This document shows positions 46,489-57,457 of a stretch of 64,000 bases of DNA, piece after piece. The notes under the pieces were generated by a model. It worked only from the letters and a program-made list of their open reading frames with translations. It was not told the DNA's origin and made no database searches. The translations under genes were made by a program, and so were the position numbers. Source of the stretch: Hymenopellis radicata (lineage: Eukaryota; Basidiomycota; Agaricomycetes; Agaricales; Physalacriaceae); NCBI GenBank assembly GCA_015501595.1, contig JADNRX010000227.1:1-64000 (forward strand), in the 5' to 3' direction. Within the stretch, counting starts at the first letter, position 1, and every line of letters begins with the position of its first letter.

Positions 46489-47140
46489 ATTCATACTAGT
46501 GCGGGGTATGTAACGAAGGTGTATCATACATCGTGTAAATTACACTGTAAAATACGTTCATTACATCGGACCGCCGAAATCTGATGTATGGAACCTGTAT
46601 GGAACTCTGAAATTGATGGGCACGATGCTGCTGTACAAGGCGACACCACTGTACAGTATCCGATCTGCTCAACCCAGGCTCCGCCGCCACTCTGAAAACA
46701 CAATTTGATCCATCATCATCCTCTTGGCTGTCCTGCAGTGCCTGAAGGCTGAATGGACCCGGATGGGTGTCAAGAAGAGACTGGTCTTCCGGAAGTGGTG
46801 TCGACGTCGTCCGCGTCTTCAGATCAAGGAGATTGTAAGTCTTGATGAGTCTAAGCTTTTGGCTCGCTACGATGAGTGCTCGACCACTCCCAAAGTATTC
46901 CTGTTGAAGCACAAACAGCCTAAGAAGAATGGAGAACGGGCGTCAGAGCAATGGGCATGACGGGCCTGATTTTTAGACATTTTCTGAGTTACATACATGT
47001 TTAATACGTTCAATACATACTTACACGTATTGAACTTCGATACGTATGATACAATGGGTTCGTTACATACAACCGAGCCTCTCAGTTCGATACAATACAT
47101 ACATCGCCAAAATAGTTCCATACCCGGCACTAATTCATAC
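46489..47140. mobile_element. Non-autonomous DNA transposon, hAT-like (MITE 1)
   Basis: The element spans 46497-47132 (636 bp). Its ends are inverted repeats of 18 bp with two mismatches: TAGTGCGGGGTATGTAAC at the left and, read from the right end inward, TAGTGCCGGGTATGGAAC. It is flanked on both sides by the same 8-bp word ATTCATAC (46489-46496 and 47133-47140), a target-site duplication. Eight-base duplications and a TAG start fit the hAT superfamily. No transposase is encoded; the inside has short inverted words such as GTATCATAC and ATACGT. It would need a transposase from elsewhere. Confidence 0.85.
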
Positions 47141-48060
47141 CTTCCTTCCCTCTTACCGTCACTTTCACCGACGCCGTTGCCCCCGGAAAGAGCGAGACTT
47201 CGTGGTACGCTCTGCCTCTATGTTCACCCAGTTCGTCCCCTCGTCTCCAACCTGGCAACGACATACAGTAGGTTCTCCATTGTCGCACACGATGGTGTCC
47301 GCTGAACTTTCATCATATAGTCCTGGCTTGAAGAAATGCGGTGTCGACGAGGTAAGCCATATGAACGTCTCGACAGTGCGTATACTGACTGTTCCCAGTT
47401 TTCAAGGGCCTCAATTCGTGGAGATCCGAGTCAATATTTCAAAGAAGTCCGGAGACAGTCCTAAAGGTTGGACATGCTTAAATTGTCGAGATTCAGGTTC
47501 AGAATATTGACAAGACAGAAATACCGCAGCGCAGTAGACGAAAAGGTGCATGTCGAATGCCTACCCCACGTCGACGGCTGACTTGTCTTCAAGTCGCGGA
47601 AGTGATTGTTTACGCCACGGCGGAGACCAACCAGGACGGCCCAGCGTCAAGAGCGAGAGTCGTCAAGAATCGGGTTTAGATTTCCAAGAGGGAGATTGAC
47701 GAAGCCGGCCAGCCAAGGTGTGTTGTCGTCTTCGGCATCATTAGAAAATGGCTGACACACAAGGACCCACAGATACTATCGAAGGTGCAAAAGAGCCGAA
47801 TATCCAATATAATGAGAAAAGGGTCGAATTGAGGAGACGCCGCGTTCACGACATGAAGGGCAGGAGCAAGAACACGTCGATCGTGTTCCGCCAAATGCGG
47901 CAAGGTCATGCTTCACTTCTTACCATCACGACCTGGATCCTCAAATCTGTTTCTTGGCTTCGTCAACGCGTCGGCGCCTTCGACGCCTCTGGAAACGACG
48001 AAATCCTTGATTATCAAGTTTGGATGGAGAAGAACGGCGCAGTGGGATCGATCCAGCGTT
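47141..48060 (+). other. Possible unknown intron-rich gene
   Basis: Coding-like pieces on the top strand: MVSAELSSYSPGLKKCGVDE near 47291-47350, and at 47748-48062 a frame starting MADTQGPTDTIEGAKEPNIQ. GT-AG pairs are available, but I cannot build one convincing model and recognise no domain. Confidence 0.3.
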
Positions 48061-49620
48061 GATGGCCTCGCCGGCCAGGCTTGGATATTGGGTGAAAGGT
48101 GCTTTTCTTCTCCGTTTTTTTTGCGTTATTTTTGGTTCATTTGATGACAGATATGCTCTGAATATGTGCGCGACCTGAGGTGTTTTCCTTCCCTCGGCAG
48201 TGATGAACTTGAAGCTGATTCGACATAGGACTTCATGCAGATGGACCGCGGTGGCTTTGCCACCGCCTCGAGTAGGCGTCTGCCTCTCAGGAAACACGTC
48301 GTCGTTGCCATGGAAACGAGTCTTTGATCTAGGATAGGCGTGGCTGTCCTCGCCGGACCGGCTTTTGGTCCAGGCGAAAAGGTGCGTGTTTTGAGTTCAT
48401 TTTGAGATTTCGTTTCTCACCACTTTTCATTAGATCCAGTCCGCTAGCCATCAAATAACGGACATTTAGCTTTCCGCAGTATTCTCATTCGTTGAGGCGG
48501 CTTCGCCGCCTCTTCACACGTTCGAAGAACTCGAAGAACAACGCCACGACTTCGGAACACGCAATTTCGCCAGTCTTATAGCGTGTGTTGGCCTCGCCGG
48601 CCCGGCTTTTTTTTCTGGGAAAAAGGTCCTCACATTCGCTTTCAATTTCACCTTCATTTCTGACTTGGTTCCATTAGTTCAACCGCCGAATTACAGTCAA
48701 GTGGGGCACAGATTCCTTCTCCACCGACACTTCTTTGCCCTTGATGGCGATCTGGATCTTGCTGGGCTCGGGTTTACGAGCGGATTGGGACATTTGAGCG
48801 GCGAACTTTTCAAGGTACATTTGTTACCTTGTTCTTCTTCAATTTCCGGACTAATGATTATTTCAGTGTTGCGATATTGCGTCGTACGCAGTGAACAGCG
48901 GCGCTGCCGCCTCTGCGCTCGCCCTGTGACCTTCTCGCTTCTTGTCTTCAAGGAAATTGACGCCACACTCGGAACTCGTCTTCGTGCGACTTGGACTCTA
49001 GCGCTACTGGATCTCGTCGTCGTCTTCAATCCTTTCCTTTTGCACCCATCCTCCTTGCCTTCATTTCCCAACGACGGCGGGCGCTATTGTTCGACCTTCT
49101 CACCGGGTTCAGAACCCTTCCATTCCCGACGTGGACTCTGCGACCATCAGCCCAGGCTTCGGCTAAATTCTCTGCTGATGGCGATTTGGATCTCACGGAG
49201 TCCGGGTTTATGGACGCTTTAGGACATGTTGGTGATGAATTCGCGGAGGTACGTTATTTTGCTTTGGTTGGCTCTTCCCGCTAATTTCGTGAGACATCAT
49301 CTCGCTATTGGTTTATTCGCAGTGAGCAGCGGCGCTACGCCCGCTGCGCTCGCGCTGCGAGCTACTCACTGCTGGGTTAAGCGTGATGGTCGATATTCTA
49401 CGCCACACTCCAAGTTGTTCCTCAGGCGAGCGGGACGTCGGCATTTTGCTCATCAGCGACGACAATATCGTTAGTTACGGCGCTGTTCTTTCTGTTTTCA
49501 AGGACGGCGATGTTGTGAAGGAGCTCTGTTCGTCTCGGGTTTGTGCCTTGGTTATCAGATCAAATTTGCGGAGCTAATCCGTTTGCAGCTCGTATCCATG
49601 GCGCGTTAATTCATCCAGGG
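48061..49620 (+). repeat. Degenerate tandem exon-like repeats
   Basis: Three modules at about 48061, 48348 and 48591 each read as LAGQAWILGER, LAGPAFGPGEK and LAGPAFFSGKK followed at once by a 5' splice-like GGTGC or GGTCC and a T-rich intron-like stretch ending in AG. Two later modules share GDLDLAGLGFTSGLGHL (48740) and GDLDLTESGFMDALGHV (49174), each followed by GTAC and a 50-75 nt intron-like stretch and then the word AGCAGCGGCGCT. Many modules contain small GC hairpins. Stops interrupt every long frame. I take it as remains of a tandemly amplified exon, function unknown. Confidence 0.45.
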
Positions 49621-50920
49621 GATGCCCTGCCTTTACGTTGATTTAGACTCTGTGGGGATGTGTTTCGACTGGGACGATGATTCTGGCAAGGCGAACTTCG
49701 GAACGGAGAGCGTGAACTGTGCCACAGTATTGCTAGTAATAGTAGAATGCCTTCTATTTCACGTAGGCGTACATATACGTGTCATAGCTATATCCCGAAT
49801 GAACACTGAGTTGTCGAAATCACTTCTGTGTGAATATGTAGAAGACTTCTCTAGAATAGTGTTACTTGGCGGAGTATCAACACATGCGTATATCACGATT
49901 GACACTTCAATAGAGCTGTCTACGGCTATCTAAATGCTTTGTAGAACATATTACAAGATCCTATGAAAACATGGTCAGCACCTAAAGTCGGAGTACAACA
50001 CAGACATGAAGATATCCTACCTCTCGACACTTACGGAGAACTCAGTATGCCCGAAAGCTCCCATGAAAACTTCCCTCGACGACGCAATCAGACGGCCCTA
50101 AAAACTTGCGTGAGTCATAGAATGGACCTAGAAGATGATGTCCGTCGGGTCGCCAAGTTGATTCCAAGCAGCCAATGAAAAGTATTTCCTCCGCTTGCTG
50201 AGCGGGTAACTCGAGTCGTCCCAACGTTCCAGGCCTTCAACCAGCTCGGAATTAGTGGCAAAACATTGTGATCAAACGTCAACATCCGGCTAAGCTACCC
50301 GCAGGTGATCGGGACCTCTTGACCTCGAACCACGACGTGTCCGAATCCAAGGCGCTTACACCAACTCGCCTCCATGCTCTCTCACTCTCTCCGACGTCTG
50401 GCCGACCTGAAATTGCCTGGAGGTTCATCTGCGGCTTATGTCAGGCAACTTCCGATGGTGCTTGAGGCCGAGAACGCGTTCTAAAGACGACTTTACGCGT
50501 CGGACAGTCTGGGAGGTGTCTGGACCCTGCATAATCGATGACATGAGGATCTCCTGAACCCTATGACGCGTCTGGGGCATGTACAATCTTATCTAGTCGA
50601 CTTCGGATGTGGGGAAATGACGCCAGTGGTCGTCTTCGCCCTCCGTCCCTCCAAGACTTTTGGGTAAACATCGTTTTCCGCTTCATTTTGTTAGATTTGA
50701 CAGCTGTATCAGGTCTATGTACCTTCATTAGACTGTATGCAATCGTACGCCTGCCTCTGAAAGAATTTAATTCAACGTTAATGCAGATTCGCCCTGTGTC
50801 CGCGGATTGCATTCAAGGTCCGTACCTTTTTCGCATTTCAACGGCCTCGATTTCATGCTGACTCATATGACAGTGTATTCTAACGTAAACTGAGCCTTTC
50901 TCCGTTCCCAGAACGGTCTA
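49621..50920. other. No supported gene
   Basis: A frame at 49622-49933 (MPCLYVDLDSVGMCFDWDDD) and others to 50465 are open but without motifs. No repeat partner seen in the window. Confidence 0.35.
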
Positions 50921-51409
50921 ATTAGGAAAGGACCCCCGAAAATGCTACCAAATGTATGATCCCTGTGCGGATAAAATTTGAAACTTTTTGAAACTATGTT
51001 TGGTACCTTTCCGGATAAAAATCGAGCTTTTTGGAGAAAAGGTCTGAGTCCGTGTGCGGATAAAAATTGGACATCTGAAGAGGTCTGATGCTGGTGCGGA
51101 TAAGATTTTGGGTGAGCTGAAGGCTCTTGATCCCCGGCCAGGGTCATCAGATTTGTAGCCCTAAATTTACGTCTGTCTACGTACTTTTGTGCTGAAACGA
51201 CGATTTTGCACCGTTTCTGAGCAAAATATGGCATTTTTTCAGTCCGAGGACCCTGCGCCACACATGGGTCTGGTACATAGTGCGGATAAAAACCGACCTC
51301 TCTGAGATGCCTGGTACAAAGTGCGGATACACCTTCCTTTTTGGGATCCGGATAAGAATTTGGGCCAGGATCATACATTTGGTAGCATTTTCGGGGGTCC
51401 TATTAGGAA
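50921..51409. mobile_element. Non-autonomous DNA transposon, hAT-like (MITE 2)
   Basis: The element spans 50929-51401 (473 bp). Its terminal inverted repeats are identical over 34 bp, starting AGGACCCCCGAAAATGCTAC and running to ATGATCC. Both sides carry the 8-bp target duplication ATTAGGAA (50921-50928 and 51402-51409). Inside, the word GTGCGGATAAAA or a close form occurs about seven times in one direction (near 50965, 51009, 51054, 51099, 51280, 51322, 51348), as expected of subterminal transposase-binding repeats. No transposase is encoded. Perfect ends and duplication suggest recent insertion. Its ends differ from those of MITE 1. Confidence 0.92.
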
Positions 51410-53482
51410 TGCGAAGCGTTGCGCTTGTCCGGCTGAAGAGACCAAGCTGGAAGTTTTCAGTATCCCCGAGTCCAGACGCCGCTATATTACTCCAATCAGA
51501 TCATCAATAGTGGACCCTTCATCTAATGCCAGCACTTTGATGCTTGGAGGATTGTGTCGAGGACGGGAAAGTCGATACGGCGCGTTCTGGAGGAGGAGGT
51601 AAGTTTCATTTGGTTTGGGTTCACTGCGTATCTTGAGCTCTAACCTATATGAAAGTTCAACTCTTGTATTTCCTGTAGTCGTATCCTTCTCGCTGTCTTT
51701 TGTTCAGGGCGACCAATTGAACAGAAGCGAGATTGTGTGGCGGGGCAATATGCGCCCGAATATTGGAAAGATTTCGTTTGGTCCGACGCTCGCGCATCAC
51801 TGCGGTTGGTTACCCGGATGTATTTCTGTCTCTGATGGAACCTGGAGGCCTGGAAATCGGAATAAAAGGCGATGGGATTTTGCTGGAATCCATCATTCGC
51901 TTTCTCGCTTTCTCCCCTTCTCCTACTAGTACTACTCTGCTCTTTATGGCCATACTTTACCTCACACTTTCATCCTTCATTTATCCCTCGATGTGTCTCT
52001 GTGTTGTGGTCGCCGCCATCATCAACGCGTTCCCGACGCGTTCAAAACGTGACGAGGTCCTTGATGTGACATGTATGTCTTCTCCGTCCCACCATCATCG
52101 TTGATTGGTTTGCTCACTACCGCCCTCCTTCAGCGCCTTTTCCTTCGAGTCTTCAACACTGCGGTAGGTCTATTCTTTGGTTGTGTCGTTGACTAGCTCA
52201 CTGACGACTGTTTTCAGATTTATTGTGTGCGCCGTCCAGCGCGACGTGGACGATGTTCTCGCGTCTGGTATCCTCGGGTACTGCAGTATATTACTGCTTG
52301 CTTGGTGCGTCGTCTTTGTAGTGGATGATGACCCTACTCACTAACCATCCTTTGGTTAGACGTCGAGCAGGCCGTCGGGAACTCGCGTTGAGCTTGGACG
52401 GTATGTTCTCTTGTGCGCATTTCACGACTCCATTCCTTACCGTCCCTATAGATTCCAACAGTTATCATTATGTGCACGAACCCAGGACGACGACGACGAC
52501 GACGACTTCTTCGGGCGACTTTGTCCGTTCATCCCATCACAAACAACCTAGTCGACACTGGCATTGACGAGCGTCAAGATTCCGTGTCGAATTGTAAGTA
52601 TATCTCGCTGATTTGCTGTTTATGCATGACTGATGCCTCCGACAGACCTCTGAACTACAGGATGCTTTCCTCTACGTTGCCGGCGACGCTCGGGGACGTT
52701 GTCTTCGCGACGCGTCCTTTTCCCATTTGGCTTCGCGCCGGTGGGTAGCGACTCTGGATATGGACGTTAGTCAACATCATATGCGCCTTACGATAAGCAC
52801 GAACCGCCTTCCGAGCACGATACCGCACGGGTCAACTCTTGTTTTGGTGTTCATCACGGTATGTCTCGTAGTCGCTGTACTCTGCGACTAGTTGGTTGAC
52901 GCTCTTTTTTTCTAGGTCGTCGATGTCTCGCGCCTTTGGACACTGGATAACACGTTGCTCCTCAACGGACCGTTGGATGCGATGCGACTAGTGGCAGGAT
53001 TATGGTCTGGCGGGATGTGTATGAAGACACGCTGCCAGTTTTCGAGTACTTGGAACTTACTCATCTTCCTTGTGTAGACTGTGGGTGGAATCCCTTGGCA
53101 GTCAGGACGGCCTTGAAGTCAACCCTCGTCGACGACGGTGAGCAAATGATCTATTATGATCAAAGATGTTTCTGAAATCGTTGCTTTAGGTTTTCCGTAC
53201 TCACTTCCCAGTGCAGTTGACCCTCTCTACGATGTCGATTGGCAGTATCGACTCTACTGGGCGTATCATATCCATAGTAAGTTTCCCAATGTTGACGCCG
53301 ATTTCCATATACTAACGACATTCTCTAGCCGTGTTTAGAGTCCACAAAGACACTACTTTGCTCAATGCTTCTTCTCAAAGGTGGTCTCATTCTGACTCGC
53401 CCTGGACCGACCATGACCCCGACATGGAAGACACCCACTCGCTTCGAGATATGACGACTCCAGGACCGTCTGTGCCCAGCTA
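51410..53482 (+). CDS. Unknown intron-rich gene, low confidence
   Basis: A run of coding-like pieces separated by possible short introns. Near 51730-51900 comes GQYAPEYWKDFVWSDARASL or the overlapping frame with LMEPGGLEIGIKGDG, with hydrophobic SIIRFLAFSPSP and TTLLFMAILYLTL. An acidic or Arg-rich run is encoded by GAC repeats at 52487-52510. Then WVATLDMDVSQHHMRLTIST, VVDVSRLWTLDNTLLLNGPL, LYDVDWQYRLYWAYHIH and VFRVHKDTTLLNASSQRWSH, ending at 53482 (GPSVPS-stop). The pieces do not all splice cleanly. No domain recognised; borders are guesses. Confidence 0.3.
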
Positions 53483-54419
53483 GGTCCTAGCTGGCAGCCT
53501 CGTCGTACGAAGGTGAGATTTTTAAATTTTACCACTTCCTTTAGAAATTGATGTTATGGTTCAGATGGCAGCGCGAGGACGTAGGACGGCTGGATTCGGA
53601 GGAATGTAGCCGTACCATGGAGTATACACCGTTGTTATGGCTTTTCAGCGTGCGCTGAACGTGCCAGATGTGGCGCGAGTAGAGAGCGGGAGGTCGGGAT
53701 GGTTCTCGACCTCCAAGCAAGCAATGATATTATGTCGTTGCAAACACTCTCATACGACGCTGAGACCCGGCGTGCTCTCGTCACGTCATGGTGAGCATAC
53801 CAAGTTCGAGTCTGTTCTTCCCAAGTTGACCTTTTGTACTTTAGACCTATATTTCGTCGAGCGCCGAGGTTGGACTAGTCGTGTTCTGTGGGTTCGATCG
53901 ACGATGACTTGACCAAGTCGTTCCTTCGTAAGTCCTAACGGTTGTTAGCCTTGTTCATACGAACCTTGTGTTGTCACTAGACTTAACCGCGGTTACATGG
54001 GACACGGTTAGCCGTGCATCGCGGCCCCACGCCAAGCTAATAGCGAAGTTGTATGCCTTAGCTATGCACCCCCCGTCCAGCATGTATACTAGACTCGGGG
54101 GTATACTGGGTCATCATAGTAGGACCTCGCCTGACAGAACTTGTTGATACGCGCCGTCTGCACGGTGTAGCCTAGATATTCTCGATTACTTTACTGACTT
54201 ACATGATTATAGCATACCATTGGGTACATTGTCGCCTTCTGTTCCCCTCCCAACCCTACTAACAATAGCCTTGTTTACAGGAATGTTATCGCAGACGTTG
54301 TTCCCCCAGTGTGACATGAAGACTGTGATCCCCACCGGAAACAACCCTCAAGACAAGGCCGCCGCCTCAACCACGCAAAGGAGCTGCCCAAGAAGCTGCG
54401 CGCGCTAATGAGTTGTAAG
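53483..54419. other. No supported gene
   Basis: Intergenic-like sequence with isolated short frames and no recognisable motif. Confidence 0.4.
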
Positions 54420-54667
54420 ATATGCGCCCCCGAGGAGAGGTGGTTGAAGATGTGCGCCTCGGGGGAGAGACGGTCGAAGAAGACGTGTGCTTGTGGGACA
54501 GATACGCGATGTCTGCACATACGGGGGATGGTTGAAGATGTGCTCCCGGGGAGACGGGCTTCGTGAGATGGAGCGAGGCTGCTCCCGCGTGGAGAGCCGC
54601 TCAAGGTGCGAGTGGGAAGACAGTTTGAGGGTATCCTCTGAGGGAGGTGCACGTGCGGGAGACGCAG
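54420..54667. repeat. Degenerate G/A-rich tract
   Basis: Imperfect repeats of GAAGATGTGCGCCTCGGGGG, GGAGAGACGG and similar words. Its complement resembles the tract at 44619-45060. It ends where the second dNTPase fragment begins. Confidence 0.5.
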
Positions 54668-54775
54668 CCATCTCAGAGGCGTCCGCCGTCCTCGTGTGTC
54701 CACGTTTCATTGGGCCTGCCAATGGATCGAAAGAGTGCAGGTAGTCGTCTACTCACAGCGCGGCTGGAATGTACC
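54668..54775 (-). pseudogene. dNTPase gene fragment (copy 2)
   Basis: About 110 bp matching 37040-37140 of the dNTPase gene (CATCTCAGAGGCGTCC, CTCGTGTGTCCACGTTTC, CAGCGCGGCTGGAATG). It is followed by the same linker, AAGTTCTGCAAGCCTGTC, as in the first fragment, and then by R1. The shared linker shows that both composites descend from one rearranged ancestor. Confidence 0.8.
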
Positions 54776-54843
54776 TCCAAGTTCTGCAAGCCTGTCGGGA
54801 CCCTTCAAATTTTCAAGTCACCAACACTTTTAGCCTACTCGAC

Positions 54844-55470
54844 TCATTCGTCTTTACAATTTAACAAATCGTCCGGGATTTCCTGGATCGTCGGGACCTC
54901 TACCCCCATCTGCATGATATCGTACTCCCCCTTGAACTGGCTGAGGAAGTCCTCGTGCGACGCGAAGCGTCCGGGGAACCGCACCAGGCCGCTGTCAAAG
55001 TTGTAGAAGTAGTACTCCTCCTTGTAGACAAAGAAGAAGACAGTGCTGGGCGTCGACTTTGTCGAAAATGCGAGCGGCTGGACCATCTGGTCATTGATGC
55101 CGTAACAGAAGCTAAACAATTCCCCCTCTACGAGATCTTCGTGGATGGCTTTACCCTTGGGTTGCCTCCAGTCAGACGACCAGGGCGCAGGGGGCCGGGT
55201 TGTGGGTTTGAACCAAGTTGTGGGATCACCGGGATTGAAAGCGTTACTGCGGTGAACGCTTTTAACTCTTTCAGAGAAACCCCGCTACGCTAATGATGAG
55301 AGAGGCAAACGTGATTGCACACGACTCACGAAATGGGTGGGTTGGGCCCGAACATGACGGCTGGGCAAAGCCCGGATAGTATGGGGGAGGGTAGGGATAG
55401 ACCTCGGGAGGCATCGCCTCGTTGTGCTGGAGAACACTTTGAATGCAGGAAATTTTAGTATGCGGGGCAT
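54844..55470 (-). CDS. Gene R1, unknown small protein (copy 3, intact)
   Basis: Same two-exon layout as copy 1. The start MPRILKFPAFKVFSSTTRRC contains a 9-base in-frame insertion (HTI after PTLP). After the intron come RGFSERVKSVHRSNAFNPGD, PTTWFKPTTRPPAPWSSDWR, FCYGINDQMVQPLAFSTKST, FFFVYKEEYYFYNFDSGLVR and FASHEDFLSQFKGEYDIMQM, ending in a different tail, IPDDLLNCKDE. All length differences to copy 1 within the body are multiples of three until the last residues. Function unknown. Its promoter side borders gene X. Confidence 0.6.
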
Positions 55471-55779
55471 GAATGATGAGGCGACAGATTGCTGCGGCTT
55501 TTCTGAGACAAATCATGCTCGAGTCTCGGTTGTGACAGTGTGCCAAGATCTGAGGCCTGAGGCTGAGATATCGAACCGTAAAGCTGGTCAATTAATCAAA
55601 CTGCTTCGTAAGGCATTGAACGCAAAAAAGAGAGAGAGCGAAGCATCTGAGATTAGACCAAAGCAAGAACATACAAAGCACGGGTACCGGAAAGACGGAT
55701 CTATCCTTCCTTCGCCTCCGCCTCAGAATCGTCCGAATCATCTAAAGGTATGAAACGTCGGCCTTGCCTCTGTAGTCAT

Positions 55780-57294
55780 TCAGCTCGTCATAAAACTAGT
55801 AGGAGAAGAGAGACACCCACGAATGGAGACCGCCTCTGTCTCAGGATGGTGGCGCCATTGAGAAGAGCTTACTTGGACCCAGAGCGTCATCAATTGTCGA
55901 CGTCCGACGGTGCACTGCGGAACCTTGAGTGCGGTACGCAATGGCGGTGCTGGCATCGCTTGGGGAACTCTGGGATTCGACTCTTCGGCTGGACACGGGG
56001 TCTTCATATGCTGCACAAGCGGAGGGGTCGATGAAAGGGCTTGAAGGGTCGAGGCAAGAGCGGCAGGCGCCGCGAAATCGGTGCGAGGAGGTAGCTGTGG
56101 TATACGCGACGGATTCGGAGTCGGTGCAAATACCGAAGATCCTCGACGACTATTGAGTGACATCTTTCGAAGTGAGTTGTTTCCACTCAGATGTAGATCA
56201 GCTAAAGGACGACGAGGTGTCTTGGGGTCTAGATTGGTGAAAGGCGGTCGTACGACAGGAGCGGGAGGCGCATTAGTGTTGGAACGAGCCTTCTGAAGAG
56301 AACGACGCCTGAGTATCGACAAAGGTGCAGGAAGAGAAGGTTTAGGTGGCGAAGGTCTGGTTGCGACGCGTGAATCCTGCGAAGAGCGTTGTTGTAGAGA
56401 ATCTGTGCTATTTTCATCTATGCGTCGTCGCTTCCGTCCAGACGATGGAGACTTTTCTTGAAGGGTGGACTGAGGTTTTGCAGGAGAGGTAGAGCGTGTT
56501 CTCGTCTTGGGCGGAGAAGGAACCACTTTAGCGGCAGCAGCAGTTTCGAACCCCTTGGCGATAGTCTCCTGGACAGTACTGCGAGCAGTTTCGATATGCA
56601 GAGGGACGGCTTGAAGAAGGGGTAGAAGAGGCATCAACGCTGCGAGTATGTTGCCTTGCTGCTCTTGAATCGTTAGAAGCGCCTGAGTCTGCGCTTGTAG
56701 TGTCTGAGCGTTGGATTGATAGAGCTACAGCGGACAATCAGCAAGAAAGCGATAAAACCACGGGGGTATACCACCATTTGCATCGAGTCTACGCGCTTGT
56801 CTAGGCCTTCAAGCCTTAGTTGAACAGCTACTTGGAGATCTGCTAGACGGCTCGCTTGCGCCGGCTCCCCCACAGCCTTCAGAATTTCAGTCTGGCAACG
56901 GTTCGCTATCGCACTATGAGAACACAAAGCACCCAGTGAATGTAGGACACGCACCAAGACTGTACATCTCATTCGACAACACCTCGTGCTCCTTCTCAAA
57001 TAGCGTCTTGGTGAGCCCAATCTCTCTTTTCGCCTCATCGACGCCTTTAGTTAGGACATTAACCTTGTCGGCAAAGGTCTCGAAGTGTGACTGAGTATCG
57101 TGAAGGAGAATGCGCAGCGACGTGCTCGTCTTGTCGAGGGGTGCCAGAGGAGGCAGAGGAATCGTACTGGTTGCAGGTTTTGCAGTGTCCTTGCGCTGCA
57201 GGTGAGCCCAAAGCATCGACGAACTAGACGGGCGAGGCTGGGACTGTGTTCCAAGCCGAGTGCTGGTAGGGGAGCCTGAACTGTTCGAGGTCAT
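55780..57294 (-). CDS. Gene X, coiled-coil basic protein (copy 3, full)
   Basis: The only copy with its first exon: MTSNSSGSPTSTRLGTQSQP, then a proline-rich part and a helical segment (HDTQSHFETFADKVNVLTKG, VDEAKREIGLTKTLFEKEHE). A middle exon gives LADLQVAVQLRLEGLDKRVD, and the main exon SNAQTLQAQTQALLTIQEQQ followed by a long disordered, basic Ser/Pro-rich tail with SGRKRRRIDEN (nuclear-signal-like), RRRSLQKARSNT and NLDPKTPRRPLADLH. A coiled-coil nuclear protein is plausible; I do not recognise the family. The join between exons 1 and 2 (near 56920-56960) does not keep frame with the obvious GTGCGT donor, so the model is approximate. The end at 55780 is one of several options. Confidence 0.55.
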
Positions 57295-57457
57295 GGTGGT
57301 ATCAGCTCAAGGAAACATGCTCGATCATTCCCGTTCAGTCAGAAAAGCGACTGAGTTTTGTCTACTCGTACAGCTAGCATGGTCCACGCATAGTATTATA
57401 GTCTACATGTACAATAGATAGTTCCACAAAGCATTTGCATAAATAGATGCTAAAAAA

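Noticed and set aside
46496..46960. Open frames of 138 and 78 codons on opposite strands
   Set aside because: Both fall inside the 46497-47132 element; no motif or splice context.
50863..51378. 171-codon open frame on the bottom strand
   Set aside because: It lies almost entirely inside the transposon at 50929-51401 and is built from its repeated GGATAAAA words and inverted ends; no protein motif.
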